Below are positions 27,873 through 37,117 of a stretch of 64,000 bases of DNA, one piece after another. How positions within the stretch are numbered: the stretch's first letter is position 1; every line of letters starts with the position of its first letter. Position numbers and translations under genes: made by a program. This DNA is from Ignatzschineria sp. F8392. Its GTDB lineage: Bacteria; Pseudomonadota; Gammaproteobacteria; Cardiobacteriales; Wohlfahrtiimonadaceae. A model generated the notes under the pieces. That model had not been told where the DNA came from. It searched no databases and saw only the letters and a list, made by a program, of their open reading frames with translations. Where the stretch lies: NCBI RefSeq assembly GCF_002252045.1, contig NZ_NEFF01000001.1, positions 744,001-808,000 of the forward strand, written 5' to 3'.

Positions 27873-27901
27873 AAACCGAAGTTATTATAACTTCGGTTTT
27901 T
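27873..27901 (+). terminator. Terminator of tRNA-Asn copy 2
   Basis: AAACCGAAGTTAT / ATAACTTCGGTTT stem and a T run; a slightly diverged copy of the terminator after the first tRNA. Confidence 0.88.
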
Positions 27902-28056
27902 TGTTATCTCCATTTTTAACCGCGACTCTATAGAGACTTAACGCTTTTTCCACTCTTTGTAAATCTCCTCTCTTTTCTGCCATCTTCATCGATCCTTATC
28001 GTTTGTCGTTCGATGCTTATGAAGATCAAAGGATTGGATGAAATAGGGAAGAATCA

Positions 28057-28086
28057 TTGAAAATATTGATCGATCCTTGCTATAGT
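28057..28086 (+). promoter_or_regulatory. Promoter of the nicotinate phosphoribosyltransferase gene
   Basis: TTGAAA (28057-28062), an 18-bp spacer and TATAGT (28081-28086). Confidence 0.6.
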
Positions 28087-28145
28087 ACTTCTTTCTACGA
28101 TATTAACTATCTTCTCCCACTTGAGAAGGGTATGAGACGCAAAAG

Positions 28146-29282
28146 ATGACAGCAACAACAATAGCAAACGATATTAAAGAGTATGAGTTAAAACATCGCG
28201 GTAAGATCAAGCGATTGACCAATAAGACATTTAAGTTTGATAAGCGTGTCGGCGAGGGCTGGTTTTCCGCAGTCTATTTCTTAAAAACGGCAGAGATCGC
28301 ACGTCAATGTGCGCCTGACAAGATTGTAACGATGCAATTTTTTCAGCGTAAAAATGGTGCTGTATTATGTGGGATTGATGAAGCGATCTCACTTCTTCAT
28401 GCTTTTGCGAATCATCCTGAAGATCTTGAAATTTGGGCACTCAATGATGGTGACCGTATTGATGCATATGAGACAGTATTAACCATTACAGGGCGATATC
28501 AAGATTTTGGTTTTCTCGAAGGAATTATTGATGGCATTTTAGCGCGTAGAACATCGGTAGCAACCCATGTTTTAGAGGTGGTAGAAGCTGCCGGAGATAA
28601 AGAGATTATCTTTATGGGGGATCGGGATGATCACTTCAGCCAGCAGGCCGGTGATGGTTATGCGGCCTTTATTGGAGGATCAACGGCGCAAGCGACGCAT
28701 GCAATGAATGAGTGGTGGGGAATTGAAGGGCTAGGAACAATGCCACATGCCTTAATTCAACTCTTCAATGGTGATACTTTGGCCGCGGCAAAAGCGTATC
28801 ATGAGATCTTTCCAGAAGATAAGTTGATGGTTTTAGTTGATTATAATAATGATGCGGTCGAGGAATCTTTGAAAGTTGCGCGCCATTTTGGAGATAAACT
28901 GTCAGCCGTTCGTGTTGATACCTCGAATACTATGGTAGATCAATACTTTATGCGCCATCAAGATCAGTTAGGGACGTTTGATCCGCGCGGAACAAACCCA
29001 ACTTTAATCTTCGCTTTAAGAGATGCGCTTGATCGAGAGGGCTTTAATAATGTGAAGATCGTCGTAAGTGGTGGTTTTAATGCAGAAAAGATAGCTGAGT
29101 TTGAGAAGCAAAATACTCCTGTTGATATCTACGGTGTTGGTTCGAGCCTATTGAAGGTTAATATTAGTTTTACGGGCGATAATGTTCTATTAGATGGTCA
29201 AGAGCAAGCAAAAGCAGGGCGTCGTTATCGACCTAATCCTCGCCTTGAACGTGTTCTTTACGGTGATAATGAGATTCGTTAG
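28146..29282 (+). CDS. Nicotinate phosphoribosyltransferase
   Basis: 378 aa. Makes nicotinate mononucleotide from nicotinate and PRPP (NAD salvage). Family features seen: the opening segment (NKTFKFDKRVGEGWFSAVYFLKT-like), the substrate region GDRDDHFSQQAGDGYAAFIGG, GLGTMPHALIQLF, VDTSNTM, VVSGGFNAEKI and VYGVGSSL-like (IYGVGSSLLKV). Shorter than E. coli PncB and of the subgroup found beside nadE, as here (170 bases apart, same strand). The exact subfamily name is left open. Confidence 0.9.
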   Translation: MTATTIANDIKEYELKHRGKIKRLTNKTFKFDKRVGEGWFSAVYFLKTAEIARQCAPDKIVTMQFFQRKNGAVLCGIDEAISLLHAFANHPEDLEIWALNDGDRIDAYETVLTITGRYQDFGFLEGIIDGILARRTSVATHVLEVVEAAGDKEIIFMGDRDDHFSQQAGDGYAAFIGGSTAQATHAMNEWWGIEGLGTMPHALIQLFNGDTLAAAKAYHEIFPEDKLMVLVDYNNDAVEESLKVARHFGDKLSAVRVDTSNTMVDQYFMRHQDQLGTFDPRGTNPTLIFALRDALDREGFNNVKIVVSGGFNAEKIAEFEKQNTPVDIYGVGSSLLKVNISFTGDNVLLDGQEQAKAGRRYRPNPRLERVLYGDNEIR

Positions 29283-29451
29283 GATTCAGTCGTCGACATC
29301 ATCGATCATCGATAGTATCGATATTCAATAGAGCGTAAAAGAGTAGAGTATAAAAGATAAATATTAGGATCAAAATTAAGATAAAAATTGAGAGCGTGAT
29401 AGAGATATCGCGCTCTTTTGCAATGGGTAGCGAAATAGGAAGGAAGCGGTT

Positions 29452-30201
29452 ATGCAATATTTAGAAAATTATATTATTGAGTTAGAGCATTGGTTAGAAG
29501 CAGAACTACAGTATCGTCAGGCAGATAATTTCATTTTTGGTGTCAGTGGCGGTGTTGATTCAGCTGTGATCGCTTTTCTATTAAAGAGACGATTTTCAGA
29601 GCGGGCATTGGGGGTTATGATGCCTTCCCATAGTCATCCAGATGATCTTAATGATGCTAAATTGGTGATGGAGAGTGCCGGCTTGCCTTACCATATCGTT
29701 GATTTAACAGAGACCCATCAACAATTGATGCAAGCAGTAGGTACGGCTTATAACCATACGGGAGATATCGCTAAAGATCGTGTTATTTCCGGAAATAGTA
29801 GTGCAAGATTGCGGATGACGACGCTCTACCTCATTGCGCAGACACAAAATGGTGTTGTTGTTGGCACCGATAATGCAGTTGAGTGGTATACCGGTTATTT
29901 CACAAAGTTTGGGGATGGTGGCGTTGATATCGCACCTCTGATTCATCTCGATAAAGAGGAGGTTTTTCAACTTGCGGAGATATTAGGCGTTCCTCAAAAG
30001 ATTATCGATAAGAAACCTTCGGCAGGCCTTTGGGAAGCACAAACAGATGAAGATGAGATGGGTGTTACCTATCATGCGCTGAATCGTCATTTAAGAGGTG
30101 AAGCGGTGACAGAAGCAGAATTAGAGCGAATCAATTATTGGCATGAACGCTCCCATCATAAACGTGCAATGCCCCGAATTCCGCAAAAACCTCAACGTTA
30201 A
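29452..30201 (+). CDS. nadE: NAD(+) synthase, ammonia-dependent
   Basis: Amidates nicotinate adenine dinucleotide to NAD (last step). 249 aa, a short single-domain synthetase with no glutaminase domain. The ATP-pyrophosphatase P-loop is FGVSGGVDSAVIAF (about residues 28-41). Later motifs are NSSARLRMTTLYLIAQ, VGTDNAVEWYTGYFTKFGDGGVD and KKPSAGLWEAQTDEDEMG. The start has AGGAAGG upstream. It pairs with the upstream phosphoribosyltransferase as a salvage pair; the metallophosphoesterase gene follows 11 bases later. Confidence 0.96.
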   Translation: MQYLENYIIELEHWLEAELQYRQADNFIFGVSGGVDSAVIAFLLKRRFSERALGVMMPSHSHPDDLNDAKLVMESAGLPYHIVDLTETHQQLMQAVGTAYNHTGDIAKDRVISGNSSARLRMTTLYLIAQTQNGVVVGTDNAVEWYTGYFTKFGDGGVDIAPLIHLDKEEVFQLAEILGVPQKIIDKKPSAGLWEAQTDEDEMGVTYHALNRHLRGEAVTEAELERINYWHERSHHKRAMPRIPQKPQR

Positions 30202-30212
30202 AAGGTTAAAGA

Positions 30213-31433
30213 GTGATGTTATTTGTTGTCGTTATGGCGCTCTACCTCTCGATTCAGAGCTATATTTTGTGGCGCTACTATCAGATGCTCCCCCAATATC
30301 GAACTGTAAGGATATTGGGGGCTATTGGAGCATTACTGCTTACCATCAGTATGCCGTTAGTGATGCTTTTAGGGCGGATGCTTCCGGGAGAGATTGTGCG
30401 GCCACTCTATCTGATGGGGGCAACATGGATGGTGGGGTTAATCTACTTTCTTATCCCCGTTCTTAGTTTAGATCTCTTTCGACTTCTCAACCGTTTTGGT
30501 CGCTGGATCGCACCGGAGAAAATAGAGGCTTTTCGTCTTGGCAATGGTAAGTTGTTTCTCACGCTCGCACTCTTTTATCTTATCTTTTTTACGATAGGTA
30601 ACAGGGTGTATGAAGAGAAAGCACGCCGAGAATATTTCTTCAATTTAGAGAATCTACAAGTGATCGATGAAACAGCGTGTCGCTTGCCGGAAAAGGGCGG
30701 AGAGATCGATTCTATTCATCCTATTAAGATCATTATGATAAGTGATCTCCATCTAGGACATACCATTCAAGGGGCAGAGCTCAAACGTTGGGTTGAGATG
30801 CTCAATGCAGAAGAAGCTGATTACCTTCTGATTGCCGGGGATCTTATCGATAATGATCTTAGACCTCTCTATGCCGGCAAGATGGAGCAGATTTTGGCAA
30901 AACTCTCCGTCTCTAAAGGTATCTATGCGGTTTTAGGGAATCATGAGTATATTGCCGGTGTGGAGCAGAGTATCCCTTTCTTTGCTAAAAGTGGCGTTAC
31001 ACTATTGCGCGATGAGGTGGTTTTATTACCCGAAGGGCTGATCTTGATGGGGCGAGATGACAAAATGAATCGTGAGCGGGCAACACTCTCATCACTTTTA
31101 GAAGTTGTCGATGAGATCGATCCTGCAGCTCCACTTATTATCTTAGATCATCAGCCGGGAGATATTACCGGCACATTAGCCTCGCGAAGAGAGAAGGGAC
31201 CATTTTTGCAGCTCTCTGGACATACACATGATGGTCAAGTGTGGCCCTATATGTATGCGACCGATTATCTCCATCAAATCTCTTCAGGCTTAACAAGCTT
31301 CGGAGAAGATCATTTTTTAATCAGCTCTGGTTTAGGTGTATGGGGTGGGAAGTTTAGAATTGGCACTCGCTCTGAATATGTGGTGATCAATTTTTGCTTC
31401 GAAGATGAATCGTTGGAAGAGACAGCGAAGTAG
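30213..31433 (+). CDS. Membrane-anchored metallophosphoesterase
   Basis: 406 aa. The N-terminal 140 residues carry about four or five membrane helices. The rest is a calcineurin-like phosphoesterase with all metal motifs: ISDLHLGH, AGDLIDND, LGNHEYIAG, DHQPGD and SGHTHDGQVWPY. It resembles YaeI/YkuE-type lipid or nucleotide phosphodiesterases; the substrate is unknown. Starts: GTG 30213 or the adjacent ATG 30216, with AAAGG at 30201-30205. Probably co-transcribed with nadE. Confidence 0.88.
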   Translation: MMLFVVVMALYLSIQSYILWRYYQMLPQYRTVRILGAIGALLLTISMPLVMLLGRMLPGEIVRPLYLMGATWMVGLIYFLIPVLSLDLFRLLNRFGRWIAPEKIEAFRLGNGKLFLTLALFYLIFFTIGNRVYEEKARREYFFNLENLQVIDETACRLPEKGGEIDSIHPIKIIMISDLHLGHTIQGAELKRWVEMLNAEEADYLLIAGDLIDNDLRPLYAGKMEQILAKLSVSKGIYAVLGNHEYIAGVEQSIPFFAKSGVTLLRDEVVLLPEGLILMGRDDKMNRERATLSSLLEVVDEIDPAAPLIILDHQPGDITGTLASRREKGPFLQLSGHTHDGQVWPYMYATDYLHQISSGLTSFGEDHFLISSGLGVWGGKFRIGTRSEYVVINFCFEDESLEETAK

Positions 31434-31521
31434 CACTCTTCGTGATATTACGAAAACAATTAGCAGTCTCCGTTTCGTTAACAATTGACGACTCTACATT
31501 GCGCTATCATTTAAGTTGTTG

Positions 31522-31545
31522 AGAGGACTTTTAAGCCTCTTTTTT
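31522..31545 (+). terminator. Terminator after the metallophosphoesterase gene
   Basis: AGAGG / CCTCT with extra pairs CTT / AAG and one bulge, followed by six T. Confidence 0.65.
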
Positions 31546-31601
31546 GGGGCTGCAAGAAAAGATTCATTCGATCTTAAATTGGTAGAGAATCACAAAAGGG
31601 T

Positions 31602-31630
31602 TTGACAATTGTTAAAAATCGTCCTATAAC
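31602..31630 (+). promoter_or_regulatory. trp promoter
   Basis: An exact TTGACA (31602-31607), a 17-bp spacer and TATAAC (31625-31630). Confidence 0.85.
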
Positions 31631-31639
31631 TTTATAGGA
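31622..31639. promoter_or_regulatory. Palindrome over the trp -10 box (possible operator)
   Basis: A 7-bp inverted repeat TCCTATA / TATAGGA with a 4-bp centre overlaps the -10 element and the start. Its place suits a repressor such as TrpR, but the sequence differs from the E. coli trp operator, so the protein is unknown. Confidence 0.5.
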
Positions 31640-31749
31640 ATCAGAACAAAAGAAATCTGCAGTGAGATGTTTGAGATAGAGAGATTGATAAGATCTCTTA
31701 TAAAAGATCCCAATCATGAGCAGAGATAATAATAGAGGAATTTATTGAG

Positions 31750-31833
31750 ATGTTTGGACAAAGCTTTTTCTATAACTATTGGTGGCACAGCTCGCAATTG
31801 CGGGAAGTATCTGTGTGCCTAAGAGAAAGATAG
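31750..31833 (+). CDS. trpL: trp operon leader peptide
   Basis: A 27-residue ORF beginning MFGQSFFYNYWWHSS, with two adjacent Trp codons (31780-31785, residues 11 and 12). It is placed between the trp promoter and an intrinsic terminator, as expected for a Trp-sensing attenuator. AGAGGA lies 10 bases before the ATG. It is too short for normal gene finders. Ribosome stalling at the Trp codons would mask GGCAC (31784-31788), which otherwise can pair with GTGCC (31815-31819). Confidence 0.9.
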   Translation: MFGQSFFYNYWWHSSQLREVSVCLRER

Positions 31834-31865
31834 AAGCTTTTAGCCAGAGATCAGAATAACCCGCA
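31799..31865 (+). promoter_or_regulatory. trp antiterminator pairing
   Basis: TGCGGG (31799-31804) is complementary to CCCGCA (31860-31865), which is the 5' arm of the terminator. The two structures exclude each other, which is the switch of a classical attenuator. The antiterminator helix is only 6 bp by eye. Confidence 0.65.
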
Positions 31866-31883
31866 CACGCTGCGGGTTTTTTT
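31858..31883 (+). terminator. trp attenuator terminator
   Basis: An 8-bp stem AACCCGCA / TGCGGGTT with a 5-nt loop and a T run of seven, lying 25 bases after the leader stop and 127 bases before trpD. Confidence 0.92.
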
Positions 31884-32009
31884 ATGCCTAGAGAAATCGC
31901 AATAAGATCCGCAGCTGAAATATTAGTAATCAGTGCAGTTGATAAAACAGTAGATGCAAGCAGAAGTTTAAGAGATCAGATTTTAACGCGATAACGATAG
32001 GATAGAACC

Positions 32010-33086
32010 ATGACAGATAGAACGAATACTTCATTAAAACCGATTTTTCAAAGACTCTATAGTGGTGAGAGATTATCTCAAGAGGAGAGCCATCAACTCT
32101 TTAGTACCATTGCAAGAGGTGAAGTGAGCGAGGCACTTTTGGGAGCCGCATTAATCTCGATGAAGTTACGAGGTGAAACTCCTGCTGAAGTTGCCGGAGC
32201 TGCTAGCGCCTTCTTAAGTGAAGCAAAATATTTTGATACTCCCGATTATCCCTTTGCCGATATTGTCGGAACCGGCGGTGATGGCCTTAATACCGTCAAT
32301 ATCTCAACAGCAAGTGCTCTAGTGGGTGCAAGTTGTGGTGCAATCGTTGCAAAACATGGAAATCGTAGTGTCTCTAGCTTAACCGGTTCCTCTGATCTAT
32401 TACAGGCGTTAGGAGTAGATCTCTATAAGAGTCCTGAAGAGGCACGCACTGAATTAGATCAAGCGCGCATCACTTTCCTCTTTGCTCCCCACTATCATGG
32501 TGGCTTTAAGTATGCGGCGAAGACAAGAGGCGAATTAAAAACACGTACAATATTCAATCTTTTAGGGCCATTAACAAATCCCGCACGTCCTAAGCGAGCC
32601 GTAATGGGGGTATATCATGCTGACTTAACGGAGCTGATGGCAGAGACGGCAAAACTTTTGGGGTATGAGCATGTTTTAGTTGTTCACGGTGGTGGTATGG
32701 ATGAAGCAGCACTTCATGCGCCGACCAAGGTAACAGAGCTTCGTGATGGATTGATTGAGACCTACTCGCTCACTCCCGCAGATTTTGGTTTAAATGAGCA
32801 TCCTCTCTCTGCCATTCGTGGGGGAGATGCCTTAGAGAATCGTAAGACTCTTTTAACAATGTTGCATGGAGCAGCTCCTGAAGCGCATCGTCATGCTGTT
32901 GCTATCAATGTGGCGCTTCTTCTCAAGCTCTTTGGTTATGAGAATTTAAAAGAGAATGCTGAAAATGCCTTAACTGCAATCGATGAGCGAAGAGCGCTAG
33001 CGCTTTTAGAGAAGATGACCGGTAATCAGTTCACACAAACCGGTGAGATCATCACCTCAACGCAAGGCATTCAACGCTTGGCATAA
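32010..33086 (+). CDS. trpD: Anthranilate phosphoribosyltransferase
   Basis: Joins anthranilate and PRPP to phosphoribosyl-anthranilate. 358 aa, a stand-alone TrpD without a fused TrpG glutaminase domain. PRPP and Mg motifs: VGTGGDGLNTVNIST (about 87-101), KHGNRSVSS and the second metal motif GGGMDEAALHAPT. First structural gene of the attenuated operon. trpE and trpG are not in the window. Confidence 0.97.
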   Translation: MTDRTNTSLKPIFQRLYSGERLSQEESHQLFSTIARGEVSEALLGAALISMKLRGETPAEVAGAASAFLSEAKYFDTPDYPFADIVGTGGDGLNTVNISTASALVGASCGAIVAKHGNRSVSSLTGSSDLLQALGVDLYKSPEEARTELDQARITFLFAPHYHGGFKYAAKTRGELKTRTIFNLLGPLTNPARPKRAVMGVYHADLTELMAETAKLLGYEHVLVVHGGGMDEAALHAPTKVTELRDGLIETYSLTPADFGLNEHPLSAIRGGDALENRKTLLTMLHGAAPEAHRHAVAINVALLLKLFGYENLKENAENALTAIDERRALALLEKMTGNQFTQTGEIITSTQGIQRLA

Positions 33087-33181
33087 ATAGCGCTGTAAGT
33101 CATTGCTATCAGATTCTAGATGTAGCACTAAATAACACTAAACAAGATTAAACAATAATAAACAACATTAAACTGAAAAAG

Positions 33182-33220
33182 TTGATCTAACAAATTGATC
33201 TAACAAATTGATTTAAAAAC
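33182..33220. repeat. 13-bp tandem repeat between trpD and trpCF
   Basis: TTGATCTAACAAA in two exact copies followed by a diverged third. Confidence 0.8.
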
Positions 33221-33274
33221 TGACTTAAGATGATCGCTTGAAAGAGTGAATTGAGAATAATAGAGAGGAACAAG

Positions 33275-34696
33275 ATGAGTGATACGGTATTAGGGAAGAT
33301 TGTAAAAACAAGACGTGAGGCGATTGCGCAATTATCACAAGAGATGCCATTAGCGCAATTTGAGGCAGATTTAACCCCTAGTGATCGAGATTTTTATCAA
33401 GCGATAGAAGCCCGCAGAGCAGAAGATCTTCCCGCCTATATTTTGGAGTGTAAGCGCTCTTCTCCCTCAAAAGGATTGATCTGTGAAACGTTTGATCTCC
33501 CTGCGATTGTTCAATCTTATAATGCTTATGCAACAGCGATCTCCGTCTTAACAGAGCCTCAATACTTTGGGGGTGATTTTGCGAACTTAGCGCTAGCAAA
33601 GGCCGCATCTGATCTACCGATTCTCTGTAAGGATTTTATCGTTGATGCCTATCAGATCTATTTAGCACGCCATTATGGAGCAGATGCTGTTCTCTTAATG
33701 CTCTCGGTGCTTCGAGATGATGAGTATCGTTATCTTGCCAATATTGCGCATACTTTAGGAATGGGCGTTTTAACAGAGGTCAATGATGAGGAGGAGGTCC
33801 GCCGAGCGCTAAAATTACGAGCTAGAGTGATTGGTATCAATAATCGTGATCTGCGTGATCTTTCGATCGATCTTGGTAAAAGTGAGCGATTACGTGCATT
33901 GATGCCGGCAGAGCAGATTGTGATTAGTGAGTCAGGTATTCGTCACTATCACGATATTCGCAAGCTTTCCCAATTGGTAGATGGTTTCTTAATTGGAAGT
34001 CATCTTATGGGAAGTAGTGATCTTGATCGTGCATTGCATCAGCTATTAGTGGGGGGAGATAAAGTTTGTGGCTTAACCTCTATTGAGGATGCGCAAGCGG
34101 CTTATGATGCCGGGGCTCAATATGGTGGATTGATCTTTATTCTTACAAGTCCTCGTGGGGTGACTTATCGTCAAGCAAAGGAGATTACTCGTGCAGTCCC
34201 TTTAGAGTATATCGGTGTTTTTCAGAATGATGATATTGAGGCAATTCTCTTTATTGCAGAAGAGGTTGGACTTTCAGCAATTCAGCTCCACGGTAATGAA
34301 CCTCAACACTATATTGATGAGCTGCGTGCAAAATTGCCGAGTCATATCAAGATTATTAAAGCAATCAATATTCAAAAGGAGGAAAAACAGCTACCTTTTC
34401 TTGCTTATCAAGGGGTAGATCACTATCTCTTAGATGGTAAAAAAGGAGGAAGTGGAGAACCTTTCGATTGGACTATTCTGGAAGGAGCTGATCTCTCTAA
34501 TCTCTTCTTAGCCGGCGGTCTCGATCATCATAATATTGTCGATGCGCTCTCTTTTCATCCATTAGGGGTCGATCTTAACTCGGGTGTTGAAGCGCAGCCG
34601 GGAAAGAAAGATGTTAAAAAGTTGCAGGAGATCTTCCAACTCATCGCCCAACATAAGCAGCCAATTAAAGTTGTACGTCAATCGCGGATAGAGTGA
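33275..34696 (+). CDS. trpCF: Bifunctional indole-3-glycerol phosphate synthase / phosphoribosylanthranilate isomerase
   Basis: Fusion of TrpC (about residues 1-255) and TrpF (about 256-473), as in enterobacteria. IGPS motifs: ILECKRSSPSKG and IGINNRDL. The PRAI half starts KVCGLTSIEDAQAA and has the phosphate-binding end LAGGLDHHN plus GVDLNSGVE. I chose ATG 33275, which has GAGAGGA just upstream. A TTG at 33251 would add eight unsupported residues. Confidence 0.96.
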   Translation: MSDTVLGKIVKTRREAIAQLSQEMPLAQFEADLTPSDRDFYQAIEARRAEDLPAYILECKRSSPSKGLICETFDLPAIVQSYNAYATAISVLTEPQYFGGDFANLALAKAASDLPILCKDFIVDAYQIYLARHYGADAVLLMLSVLRDDEYRYLANIAHTLGMGVLTEVNDEEEVRRALKLRARVIGINNRDLRDLSIDLGKSERLRALMPAEQIVISESGIRHYHDIRKLSQLVDGFLIGSHLMGSSDLDRALHQLLVGGDKVCGLTSIEDAQAAYDAGAQYGGLIFILTSPRGVTYRQAKEITRAVPLEYIGVFQNDDIEAILFIAEEVGLSAIQLHGNEPQHYIDELRAKLPSHIKIIKAINIQKEEKQLPFLAYQGVDHYLLDGKKGGSGEPFDWTILEGADLSNLFLAGGLDHHNIVDALSFHPLGVDLNSGVEAQPGKKDVKKLQEIFQLIAQHKQPIKVVRQSRIE

Positions 34697-34864
34697 TGAG
34701 TGTGAGGATCTATAGGTGAGTGGCCCATTAAATGTGGGGTGGATCAGAGTAGATAGATCAGATAGGTCGGGCAGGTCAGATAAATGGGTCAGAACAGAAT
34801 TGATAGATCTAAAGAGATAGATGCAGAGATATCAATCTCGAGATAGATCTAGACAGATACAGAT

Positions 34865-34919
34865 ATAGAAAACATATAGAAAACATATAGAAAACATATA
34901 GACAATAGATAGAAAACAT
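34865..34919. repeat. 11-bp repeat before trpB
   Basis: ATAGAAAACAT in three tandem copies (34865-34897) and a fourth at 34909-34919, within a 244-base purine-rich spacer that also has AGATAGATC-type words. Confidence 0.85.
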
Positions 34920-34940
34920 AGAATAAATTAGGAGCGTAGC

Positions 34941-36125
34941 ATGAGAAAGTTAGATCCCTATTTTGGGGAGTTTGGTGGGCAATATGTACCGGAATTACTG
35001 ATTCCCGCCCTCGATCAATTGGAAGCGGAGTTTATCAAAGCGCAGGATGATCCGGAATTTCAGCGGGAATTTATGGATCTTCTTAAAAATTATGCCGGTC
35101 GACCAACCGCATTAACGCTTTGTCGTAACTTAACGGCAGGTACAAAAAGCAAACTCTATCTCAAAAGAGAGGATCTACTCCACGGTGGAGCGCATAAGAC
35201 AAATCAGGTCTTAGGGCAGGCGCTATTGGCAAAACGGATGGGAAAGAGTGAAATTATCGCTGAGACAGGTGCCGGGCAACATGGTGTTGCAACTGCATTA
35301 GCCTGTGCGCTCTTAAATATGAAGTGCCGAATCTATATGGGCGCTAAAGATATCGAGCGACAATCGCCAAATGTGTTTCGAATGGAGTTGATGGGAGCAG
35401 AGATTATTCCTGTTTCAAGTGGTTCGGGCACACTAAAAGATGCTTGTAATGAGGCATTGAGAGATTGGTCTGCTAGTTATAAAACAACTCACTATCTTTT
35501 GGGAACAGCCGCGGGCCCCCATCCTTTTCCAACTATCGTCAGAGAGTTTCAGAAGATGATTGGCGAAGAGACTAAAGCGGAGATTTTAGCAAGAGAAGGG
35601 CGTCTACCTGATGCTGTTTTAGCTTGTATCGGTGGTGGTTCTAATGCGATCGGCATGTTTACCGAGTTTATTCCCGATGCTTCAGTACGTCTAATCGGTG
35701 TTGAACCTGCCGGAAAAGGGATTGAGAGTGGTCAGCATGGCGCCTCATTAAAGCATGGAACGCCGGGAATCTACTTTGGAATGAAGTCTCATCTTATGCA
35801 GAGTGAAGAGGGGCAGATCAAAGGCTCATATTCGATCTCTGCAGGACTCGATTTTCCTTCTGTCGGGCCTCAGCATGTTCACCTTCATGCTATTGGTCGG
35901 GCAGAATATCACTCAGTAACGGATGAAGAGGCGCTCGATGCATTTCAACAATTAGCAAAACGAGAGGGGATTATTCCCGCCTTAGAATCTTCCCATGCAC
36001 TCGCCTATGCCTTAAAGATGATCGCTGCAGAGCCGGAGAAGGAGCAGTTATTAGTGGTGAATCTTTCAGGCCGCGGGGATAAGGATATCTTTACAGTTCA
36101 TAAAATTTTAGAAGGGAGAGCATAA
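34941..36125 (+). CDS. trpB: Tryptophan synthase beta chain
   Basis: PLP enzyme joining indole and serine (394 aa). The PLP lysine is in [12 protein letters not shown] (about 86-97), the phosphate loop is [12 protein letters not shown] and the C-terminal NLSGRGDKD is conserved. The start has AGGAG nearby. It is followed after one base by trpA, as expected for the alpha2-beta2 complex. Confidence 0.98.
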   Translation: MRKLDPYFGEFGGQYVPELLIPALDQLEAEFIKAQDDPEFQREFMDLLKNYAGRPTALTLCRNLTAGTKSKLYLKREDLLHGGAHKTNQVLGQALLAKRMGKSEIIAETGAGQHGVATALACALLNMKCRIYMGAKDIERQSPNVFRMELMGAEIIPVSSGSGTLKDACNEALRDWSASYKTTHYLLGTAAGPHPFPTIVREFQKMIGEETKAEILAREGRLPDAVLACIGGGSNAIGMFTEFIPDASVRLIGVEPAGKGIESGQHGASLKHGTPGIYFGMKSHLMQSEEGQIKGSYSISAGLDFPSVGPQHVHLHAIGRAEYHSVTDEEALDAFQQLAKREGIIPALESSHALAYALKMIAAEPEKEQLLVVNLSGRGDKDIFTVHKILEGRA

Positions 36126-36126
36126 A

Positions 36127-36963
36127 ATGGCGCGATATCAGCAACTATTTACCCAATTGAGTGCAAAAAAAGAGGGGGCTTTTATCCCATTTGTTGTATT
36201 AGGGGACCCCAATAGAGCGCTCTCGGCGAAAATATTATCTACATTGGTGGCATCAGGGGCAGATGCATTAGAGGTGAGTATTCCTTTTTCCGATCCCCTA
36301 GCCGATGGGCCTGAGATCCAAGGTGCCGTTTTACGAGCATTAGAGAATGGAGCAACGATTGAGAGCGCTTTCTCTCTTCTCTCTGAGGTGCGGGAAGCAT
36401 CCCCTCAATTGCCGATCGGTTTATTGATGTATACCAATCTTATCTATGCATATGGTGTTGAAGCCTTCTATCGTCGCTGCAAGGAGATTGGGATCGATTC
36501 TGTTCTTGTGGCCGATCTGCCGCTAAGAGAGTCAGCCCCCTTTAATGTTATTGCAAAAGCGCAAGGTATAGCGCCAATCTTTATCTGTCCGCCCGATGCT
36601 ACTGATGAGGCGATTGCCGGCATCTCCGAAGAGGGAAGAGGCTATACCTACCTTGTTTCTCGTGCGGGTGTTACCGGCATTGATCAAGCTTCAACATCGG
36701 TAGATAGCGATGATCTTCAACATAATATTGCTCGCTTAAAAGCTGCGAAAGCAGCACCTATTGTGCAAGGATTTGGGATCTCTACGCCAGCGCAGGCGCG
36801 TTACTATTTAGAGCAAGGCGTCGCCGGAGTGATTAGTGGTTCAGCAGTTACCCAAATTATTCGTGAAAATCTCGATAATGAGACACTGATGTTGGAGAAA
36901 CTTGCCGATTTTATTCGACAAATGAAGCAAGCAACAAAAGAGATTTCTTCAGGCGACTCTTAG
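36127..36963 (+). CDS. trpA: Tryptophan synthase alpha chain
   Basis: Cleaves indole-3-glycerol phosphate to indole (278 aa). The catalytic acid is in ALEVSIPFSDPLADGP, with the second Asp in DSVLVADLP. Phosphate loops are seen in VSRAGVTG and VQGFGIS...GVISGSAV. Last gene of the operon. Confidence 0.98.
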   Translation: MARYQQLFTQLSAKKEGAFIPFVVLGDPNRALSAKILSTLVASGADALEVSIPFSDPLADGPEIQGAVLRALENGATIESAFSLLSEVREASPQLPIGLLMYTNLIYAYGVEAFYRRCKEIGIDSVLVADLPLRESAPFNVIAKAQGIAPIFICPPDATDEAIAGISEEGRGYTYLVSRAGVTGIDQASTSVDSDDLQHNIARLKAAKAAPIVQGFGISTPAQARYYLEQGVAGVISGSAVTQIIRENLDNETLMLEKLADFIRQMKQATKEISSGDS

Positions 36964-37029
36964 AGAGACCACTCCTTGGATCGAGGTAGGACTAAATAGA
37001 TGGCAGAGATAGGGGAGATGGAATAGAAG

Positions 37030-37059
37030 CTGACAGATATTCTTCTTTTAGCGTATAAT
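37030..37059 (+). promoter_or_regulatory. Promoter of the small membrane protein gene
   Basis: CTGACA, an 18-bp spacer and an exact TATAAT, placed between trpA and the 37118 ORF. Confidence 0.72.
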
Positions 37060-37117
37060 TGATCCCTTAAAATTAAGCCGGTATTTATTAGCAAAAGTGA
37101 ATAGAAAGGTTAAAAAA

